Source: Plasmopara viticola
Lineage: Eukaryota; Oomycota; Peronosporomycetes; Peronosporales; Peronosporaceae
NCBI GenBank assembly: GCA_001695595.3
Contig: MBPM02000104.1
Span: 155,769-219,768 of the forward strand
Reading direction: 5' to 3'
Length of the DNA: 64,000 bases
A program made the position numbers and the translations under genes. Below the pieces are notes generated by a model. That model saw nothing but the letters and a program-made list of their open reading frames with translations. It ran no database searches and was not told the DNA's origin. Shown here piece by piece: positions 56,027-64,000 of this stretch (positions are counted from its first letter, which is position 1; every line of letters begins with the position of its first letter).

Positions 56027-59000
56027 GATTCGACCTTCCTGTATTTCTAGACGTTCGCAGATGCGATAGAGCAGCAACTAAAGCGTATATTTATTCTTTA
56101 GAAGCGCTAACATTCTGTGCGACACAAATACGTCCTGTTTATCTTCCTAAACACCCACGGATGTAATCGAGCCACAACTAACTGTATATTTATTCTTTCA
56201 AGACGCTCAGATGCTTTACGGACAAAACCCCTCCATTCTATCCTTCTAGACATCCACAGATACAATAGAGTCACAACTGAACGTATGATGACTTTCTAGA
56301 AGCACTGAGACGCCGTACGGCCCTAGATTTGTCCTTCCTGTCTTTCTGGACGTTCACAGATGCGATAGAGATGCAACGAAGCATAATTTTAATCTTTAGA
56401 AGCGCTGACATTGTGTGCGACCACAGATACGTCCTGTCTATCTTCCTAGACACCCACAGATGCAATCGAGTCACAAATAATTGTATTTTTATTCCTTCAA
56501 GAAGCTTAGATGCTGTACGGACAAAACCCCATCCTTTCTTTTGTTCCGGACGTCCACAGATGCAATAGAGCCACAACTAAAAGTATGACGACTCTCTAGA
56601 AGCGCGGATACGCTGTACGGCCCTAGATGTGTCCTTTCTGTCTTTCTAGACGTTCACAGATGCGATAGAGAAAGAACTTAGCGTATCTTTATTCTTTAGA
56701 AGCTCTAACGTTGTGTGCTGTCACAGATACGTCTTGTCTATCATTTATGACACCCACAGATGCAATCTATCCACAACTGATTGTATATTTATTCTTTCGA
56801 GACGCTGAAATGCTGTACGGACAAATATCCGCCTTTCTTTATTCTAAGATTTCCACAGACTCAAAAGAGCCACAAACAAAAGTATGACGACTCTTCAGAA
56901 GCGCTAAGACGCTGTACGGCCCACGATTCGACCTTTCTGTATTTCTAGACGTTCGCAGATGCGATAGAGCAGCAACTAAAGCGTATATTTATTCTTAAGA
57001 AGCGCTAACATTCTGTGCGACACAAATACGTCCTGTTTATCTTCCTAAACACCCACGGATGTAATCGAGCCACAACTAACTGTACATTTATTCTTTCAAG
57101 ACGCTCAGATGCTTTACGGACAAAACCCTCCATTCTATCCTTCTAGACATCCACAGATACAATAGAGTCACAACTGAACGTATGATGACTTTCTAGAAGC
57201 ACTGAGACGCCGTACGGCCCTAGATTTGTCCTTCCTGTCTTTCTGGACGTTCACAGATGCGATAGAGATGCAACGAAGCGTAATTTTATCTTTAGAAGCG
57301 CTGACATTGTGTGCGACCACAGATACGTCCTGTCTATCTTCCTAGACACCCACAGATGCAATCGAGTCACAAATAATTGTATTTTTACTCCTTCAAGAAG
57401 CTTAGATGCTGTACGGACAAAACCCCATCCTTTCTTTTGTTCCGGACGTCCACAGATGCAATAGAGCCACAACTAAAAGTATGACGACTCTCTAGAAGCG
57501 CGGATACGCTGTACGGCCCTAGATGTGTCCTTTCTGTCTTTCTAGACGTTCACAGATGCGATAGAGAAAGAACTTAGCGTATCATTATTCTTTAGAAGCT
57601 CTAACGTTGTGTGCTGTCACAGATACGTCTTGTCTATCATTTATGACACCCACAGATGCAATCTATCCACAACTGATTGTATATTTATTCTTTCGAGACG
57701 CTGAAATGCTGTACGGACAAATATCCGCCTTTCTTTATTCTAAGATTTCCACAGACTCAAAAGAGCCACAAACAAAAGTATGACGACTCTTCAGAAGCGC
57801 TAAGACGCTGTACGGCCCACGATTCGACCTTTCTGTATTTCTAGACGTTCACAGATGCGATAGAGCAGCAACTAAAGCGTATATTTATTCTTAAGAAGCG
57901 CTAACATTCTGTGCGACACAAATACGTCCTGTTTATCTTCCTAAACACCCACGGATGTAATCGAGCCACAACTAACTGTACATTTATTCTTTCAAGACGC
58001 TCAGATGCTTTACGGACAAAACCCCTCCATTCTATCCTTCTAGACATCCACAGATACAATAGAGTCACAACTGAACGTATGATGACTTTCTAGAAGCACT
58101 GAGACGCTGTACGGCCCTCGATTTGTCCTTCCTGTCTTTCTGGACGTTCACAGATGCGATAGAGATGCAACAAAGCGTAATTTTAATCTTTAGAAGCGCT
58201 TACATTGTGTGCGACCACAGATACGTCCTGTCTATCTTCCTAGACACCCACAGATGCAATCGAGTCACAAATAACAGTATTTTTATTCCTTCAAGAAGCT
58301 TAGATGCTGTACGGACAAAATCCCATCCTTTCTTTTGTTCCGGACGTCCACAGATGCAATAGAGCCACAACTAAAAGTATGACGACTCTCTAGAAGCGCG
58401 GATACGCTGTACGGCCCTAGATGTGTCCTTTCTGTCTTTCTAGACGTTCACAGATGCGATAGAGAAAGAACTTAGCGTATCTTTATTCTTTAGAAGCTCT
58501 AACGTTGTGTGCTGTCACAGATACGTCTTGTCTATAATTTATGACACCCACAGATGCAATCTATCCACAACTGATTGTATATTTATTCTTTCGAGACGCT
58601 GAAATGCTGTACGGACAAATATCCGCCTTTCTTTATTCTAAGATTTCCACAGACTCAAAAGAGCCACAAACAAAAGTATGACGACTCTTCAGAAGCGCTA
58701 AGACGCTGTACGGCCCACGATTCGACCTTTCTGTATTTCTAGACGTTCACAGATGCGATAGAGCAGCAACTAAAGCGTATATTTATTCTTAAGAAGCGCT
58801 AACATTCTGTGCGACACAAATACGTCCTGTTTATCTTCCTAAACACCCACGGATGTAATCGAGCCACAACTAACTGTACATTTATTCTTTCAAGACGCTC
58901 AGATGCTTTACGGACAAAACCCCTCCATTCTATCCTTCTAGACATCCACAGATACAATAGAGTCACAACTGAACGTATGATGACTTTCTAGAAGCACTGA

Positions 59001-59617
59001 GACGCTGTACGGCCCTCGATTTGTCCTTCCTGTCTTTCTGGACGTTCACAGATGCGATAGAGATGCAACAAAGCGTAATTTTAATCTTTAGAAGCGCTTA
59101 CATTGTGTGCGACCACAGATACGTCCTGTCTATCTTCCTAGACACCCACAGATGCAATCGAGTCACAAATAACAGTATTTTTATTCCTTCAAGAAGCTTA
59201 GATGCTGTACGGACAAAATCCCATCCTTTCTTTTGTTCCGGACGTCCACAGATGCAATAGAGCCACAACTAAAAGTATGACGACTCTCTAGAAGCGCGGA
59301 TACGCTGTACGGCCCTAGATGTGTCCTTTCTGTCTTTCTAGACGTTCACAGATGCGATAGAGAAAGAACTTAGCGTATCTTTATTCTTTAGAAGCTCTAA
59401 CGTTGTGTGCTGTCACAGATACGTCTTGTCTATAATTTATGACACCCACAGATGCAATCTATCCACAACTGATTGTAAATTCATTTTTTTCGAGACGCTG
59501 AGATGCTGTACGGACAAAGATCCTTCTTTTCTTTCTTCTAAGATTTCCACAGACTCAAAAGAGCTACAAATAAAGTGTTACGACTCTTCAGAAGTGCTAA
59601 GACGCTGTACGGCCCTA
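56027..59617 (-). repeat. Higher-order repeat, ~898-bp nonamer, four copies
   Basis: The anchor GATTCGACCTTTCTGTATTTC starts at 56027, 56925, 57821 and 58719, with a diverged fifth at 59618 (steps 898, 896, 898, 899). Each unit holds nine distinct monomers. The four units are almost identical to each other while monomers within a unit differ strongly, the signature of recent unit-level amplification. Confidence 0.88.
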
Positions 59618-60020
59618 CATTCGACCCTCCTGTATTTCTAGACGTTCACAGATGCGATAGAGCAGCAACTAAAGCGTATATTTATTCTTTAGAAGCGCTA
59701 ACATTCTGTGCGACACAAATACGTCCTGTCTATCTTCCTAGACACCCACAGATGCAATCGAGCCACAACTAACTGTATATTTATTCTTTCAAGACGCTCA
59801 GATGCTATACGGACAAAACCCCTCCATTCTATCCTTCTAGACATCCACAGATACAATAGAGCCACAACTAAACGTATGATGACTTTCTAGAAGCACTGAG
59901 ACGCTGTACGGCCCTAGATTTGTCCTTCCTGTCTTTCTAGACGTTCACAGATGCGATAGAGATGCAACTAAGCGTAATTTATTCTTTAAAAGCGCTAACA
60001 TAGTGTGCGACCACAGATAC

Positions 60021-63000
60021 AACACATTTATATACAATTCGTTGTGGCTGCATCGCATCTGTGGATGTCTAGAGCGATAGAACGGACGTTTTTTTGCCGT
60101 ACAATGTCTTAGCGCTCCAACATAATGATTATACACTTCGTTGGGGCGATAGAAAGGACGTATCTGTGGCCGTACAACGTCTCAGCGCTCCAACCGAATG
60201 ATTATACACTTCGTTGGGGCTCGTTTGCATCTGTGCATGTTTAGAACGATAAAAAGGACGTATCCGTGGCCATACAACGTCTCAGCACTCGAACAGAATG
60301 ATTGTACAATTCGTTGGGGCTCTAATGCATGTGTGGATGTCTAGAGCAATAGAAAGGACGTTTCTGTGGCCGTATAACGTCTCAGCGCTCAAACAGAATG
60401 ATTATACACTTCGTTGGGCTCTATTGCCACTGTGCATGTTTAGAGCGATAGAAAGAACGTATTCGTGGCCGTACAGCGTCCCAGCGCTCGAACAGAATGA
60501 TTATACACTTCGTTGGGGCTCTATTGCATCCGTGCATGTCAAGAGCGATAGAAAGGACGAATCCGTGGCCGCACAACGTGTCAGTGCTCCAACAGAATGA
60601 TGATACAGTTTGTTGGGGCTCTATTGCTTCCGTGCATGTCTAGAGCGATAGAAAGGACGTATCTGTGACTGTACAGCGTCTCAGCGCTCCATCATAATGA
60701 TTATACACTTCGTTGGGGCTCTATTACATCTGTGCATGTCTAGAGCGAAAGAAAAGACGTATTTTTGGCCGTACAGTGTCTCAGCGCTCCAACAGAATGA
60801 TTGTACAATTCGTTGTTGCTGCATTGCATTTGTGCATGTCTAGAGCGATGGAAAGGACGTATTTTTGGCCGTACAATGTCTTAGCGCTCCAACAGAATGA
60901 TTATACACTTCGTTGGGGCTCTAATGCATCCGTGCATGTTTAGAGCGATAGAAAGGACGTATCCGTGGCCGTACAGCGTCTCAGCGCTTCAACAGAATGA
61001 TAATTTAAAACGTTGGGGATCTATTGCATATGTGCATGTCTAGAGCGATAGAAAGGACGTATCTGTGGTTGTACAACGTCTCAGCACTCGAACAGAATGA
61101 TTATACAATTCGTTGGGGCTCTAATGCATGTGTGGATGTCCAGAGCGATAGAAAGGACGTTTCTGTGGCCGTATAACGTCTCAGCGCTCAAACAGAACGA
61201 TTATACACTTCGTTGGGGCTCTATTGCCACTGTCCATGTTTAGAGCGATAGAAAGATCGTATCCGTGGCCGTACAGCGTCCCAGCGCTCGAACAGAATGA
61301 TTATACACTTCGTTGGGGCTCTATTGCATTCGTGCATGTCAAGAGCGATAGAAAGGACGTATCCGTGGCCGCACAACGTGTCAGTGCTCCAACAGAATGA
61401 TTATACGGTTTGTTGGGGCTCTATTGCTTTCGTGCATGTCTAGAGCGATAGAAAGGACGTATCTGTGACTGTACAGCGTCTCAGCGCTCCAACATAATGA
61501 TTATACACTTCGTTGGGGCTCTATTACATCTGTGCATGTCTAGAGCGAAAGAAAAGACGTATTTTTGGCCGTACAGTGTCTCAGCGCTCCAACAGAATGA
61601 TTATACAATTCGTTGTTGCTGCATTGCATTTGTGCATGTCTAGAGCGATGGAAAGGACGTATTTTTGGCCGTACAATGTCTTAGCGCTCCAACATTCGAT
61701 TATATACTTCGTTGGGGCTCTAATGCATCTGTGCATGTCTAGAGCGATGGGAAGGACGTATTTTTGGCCGTACAATGTCTTAGCGCTCCAACAGAATGAT
61801 TATACACTTCGTTGGGGCTCTAATGCATCCGTCCATGTTTAGAGCGATAGAAAGAACGTATTTGTGGCCGTACAGCGTCCCAGCGCTCGAACAGAATGAT
61901 TATACACTTCGTTGGGGCTCTTTTGCATCCGTGCATGTCAAGAGCGATAGAAAGGACGAATCCGTGGCCGCACAACGTGTCAGTGCTCCAACACAATAAT
62001 TATACAGTTTGTTGGGGCTCTATTGCTTCCGTGCATGTCTAGAGCGATAGAAAGGACGTATCTGTGACTGTACAGCGTCTCAGCGCTCCATCATAATGAT
62101 TATACACTTCGTTGGGGCTCTATTACATCTGTGCATGTCTAGAGCGAAAGAAAAGACGTATTTTTGGCCGTACAGCGTCTCAGCGCTTCAACAGAATGAT
62201 AATTTAAAACGTTGGGGCTCTATTGCATCTGTGCATGTCTAGAACGATAGAAAGGACGTATCTGTGGCCGTACAGTGTCTCAGCGCTCCAACAGATTAAT
62301 TGTACACTTCGTTGGGGCTCTATTACCTCCGTGAATGTCTAGAGCGATAGAAAGGACGTAATCGTGGCCGTACAACGTCTCAGCGATCCAACATAATGAT
62401 TATTCAATTCGTTGTGGCTGCATTGCATCTGTGGATGTCTAGAGCGATAGAAAGGACGTAATTTTGGCCGTACAATGTCTTAGCGCTCCAATATAATGAT
62501 TATACACTTTGTTGGGACTCTAACGCATCCGTGCATGTCCAGAGCGATAGAAAGACGTATCCGTGGCCGTACAGCGTCTCAGCGCTTCAACAGAATGATA
62601 ATTTAAAAACGTTGGGGCTCTATTGCAAATGTATATGTCTAGAGCGATAGAAAAGACGTATCCGTGGCCGCACAACGTGTCAGTGCTCCAACAGAATATT
62701 TAAACAGTTTGTTGGGCTCTATTGCTTCCATGCATGTCTTGAGCGATAGAAAGGACGTATCTGTGGATGTACAGCGTCTGAGCGCCTCAACATAATGATT
62801 ATACACTTCGTTGGGGCTCTATTACATCTGTGCATGTCTAGAGCGATAGAAACGACGTATCTTTGGCCGTACAGTGTCTCAGAGCTCCAACATAATGATT
62901 ATACAATTCGTTGTGGCTGCATTGCATCTGTGCATGTCTAGAGCGATAGAAAGGACGTATTTTGGCCGTACAATGTCTTAGCGCTCCAACATAATGATTA

Positions 63001-64000
63001 TATACTTCGTTGGGGCTCTAATGCATCTGTGCATGTCTTGAGCAATAGAAAGGACGTATCTTTTGCCGTACAACGTCTCAGCACTCGAGTAGATTGATTA
63101 TTCAATTCATTGGGGCTCTATAGCATCTGGGCATGTCTTGAGCAATAGAAAGGACGTTTCTGTAGCTGAACTACGTCTCAGCGCTCCAACAGAATAATAA
63201 TACACCTCGTTGGGGCTCTATTGCCTCCGTGCATGTCTAGAGCGATAGAAAGGACGTATCTGTGGCCGTACAGCGTTTCAGCGCTCCAACAGAATGATAA
63301 TACACTTCGTTGGGTCTCCATTGCCTCCGTGCATGTCTAGAGCGATAGAAAAGACGTAACTGTGGCCGTACAGCGTCTCAGCGCTCAAACAGAATGATTA
63401 TACACTTCGTTGGGGCTCCATTGCATCTGGGAATGTCTAGAGCGATAGAAAGGACGTATCCGTGGCCGTACAACGTCTCAGCGATCCAACAGAATGATTA
63501 TACAATTCGTTGGAGCTCTATTGCATCTGTTCATGATTAGAGCAATAGCAAAGGACGTATCCGAGGCCGTACAGCGTCTTAGCGCTTCAACAAAATGATT
63601 ATACACTTCGTAGGGGCTCTTTTGCCTCCGTGTATGTTTAGAGCAATAGAAAGGACGTATCTGTGGCCGTACAACGTCTCAGCGCTCCAACAGAATGAAT
63701 ATACAATTCGTGGAGGCTCTTTTGCATCTGTGCATGTCTTGAGCAATAGAAAGGACGTATCTGTGGCTGTACAACGTCTCAGCGCTCCAACAAAATAATT
63801 ATACACTTCGTTGGGGCTCTATTACCTCCGTGCATGTGTAGAGCGATAGAAAAAAACGTATCTGTGGCCGAAAAACGTCTTAGCGCTCCGACAGAATGAT
63901 TTTCAATTCATTGGGGCTCTATTGCATCTGTGCATGTTTAGAGCGATAGAAAGGACGTATCCGTGCCGTACAACGTCTAAGCACTCGAACATAATGATTA
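60021..64000 (+). repeat. Satellite block S3, third subfamily, plus orientation, runs off the edge
   Basis: About 40 monomers of exactly or nearly 100 bp: TGTGCATGTCTAGAGCGATA, GAAAGGACGTATCTGTGGCC, GTACAGCGTCTCAGCGCTCC, AACAGAATGATTATACACTT, CGTTGGGGCTCTATTGCATC. Both strand and subfamily change at 60020/60021. The array continues past the right end of the window. Confidence 0.92.
60281..61880 (+). repeat. Higher-order repeat, ~800-bp octamer, two copies
   Basis: Distinctive monomers recur at a spacing of about 800 bp. The CTAATGCATGTGTGGATGTC monomer near 60330 recurs near 61125, and the GAGCGAAAGAAAAGACGTAT monomer near 60742 recurs near 61542. A partial third copy appears near 62140. Confidence 0.75.

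Larger units (their letters stand above)
53941..60020 (-). repeat. Satellite block S2b, second subfamily with higher-order repeats
   Basis: About 61 monomers, minus orientation, with diagnostic changes (GACACCCACAGATGCAATCG, TTTATTCTTTAGAAGCGCTA, CTGTACGGACAAAA). The subfamily changes at about 53940 without a strand change. Monomers are arranged in long, nearly identical multi-monomer units, listed separately. Confidence 0.9.

Noticed and set aside
46200..64000. Many 60-125-codon frames on both strands in the satellite
   Set aside because: The monomer is about 100 bp, not a multiple of three, so frames cycle through three phases and recur with the repeat. They are by-products, not genes.
46197..64000. 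CRISPR-like array
   Set aside because: Repeat units are directly adjacent diverged 100-bp monomers with no short constant repeats separated by unique spacers, and the context is eukaryotic.

Overview
The window looks like oomycete nuclear DNA, probably Peronosporales (Phytophthora or downy-mildew lineage). The evidence is: two single-copy genes with very short GT-AG introns (78, 74 and 53 bp), Ty1/Copia elements in the style common in that group, and modest GC in the unique genes. The species cannot be fixed from sequence alone.

Region 1 (1-37160) is a graveyard of Ty1/Copia LTR retrotransposons. I separate two families. Family A has RNase H with 'DADWAGDHADRKSTSGYAF' and LTRs of about 258-292 bp. 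Family B has RNase H with 'DADWAGD.ESRRSTGGYAF' and LTRs of about 280-300 bp. At the left, E1 (A, minus) sits inside E2 (A, plus), which sits inside E3 (B, minus). From E3 rightward, B elements E3, E4, E5, E6 and E8 lie head to tail on the minus strand, with at most one or one and a fraction LTR between successive internal domains. E4 (7149-11786) is intact, with one 1376-residue Gag-Pol frame. E7 (A, 16911-21523) is a textbook insertion into E6 with a 5-bp target duplication. E9 (A) interrupts E8. E10 (B, minus) and E11 (B-like, plus, with an inverted internal piece) are heavily decayed.

In every well-preserved copy of both families the 14 nt next to the 5' LTR match the anticodon stem-loop of initiator tRNA-Met, so these elements should prime like Drosophila copia, from an internally cut half-tRNA. 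The Gag start codon is the very ATG in that binding site. In family B the pol stop codon lies inside the 3' LTR.

Region 2 (37160-46196) is the only host-gene island. It holds an Ecm29 proteasome-adaptor gene (37407-43609, plus, three exons, about 2016 residues), a convergent mucolipin-like TRP cation channel (45543-43961, minus, two exons, 509 residues), and an unidentified gene remnant with in-frame stops that abuts the satellite.

Region 3 (46197-64000, running off the right edge) is a tandem satellite with a monomer of about 100 bp. It has at least three subfamilies, two strand switches (52352/52353 and 60020/60021), a foldback palindrome at the first switch, and higher-order repeats of about 296/592, 898 and 800 bp. 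A Copia nest beside a large organised satellite suggests pericentromeric or other heterochromatic DNA, which is inference.
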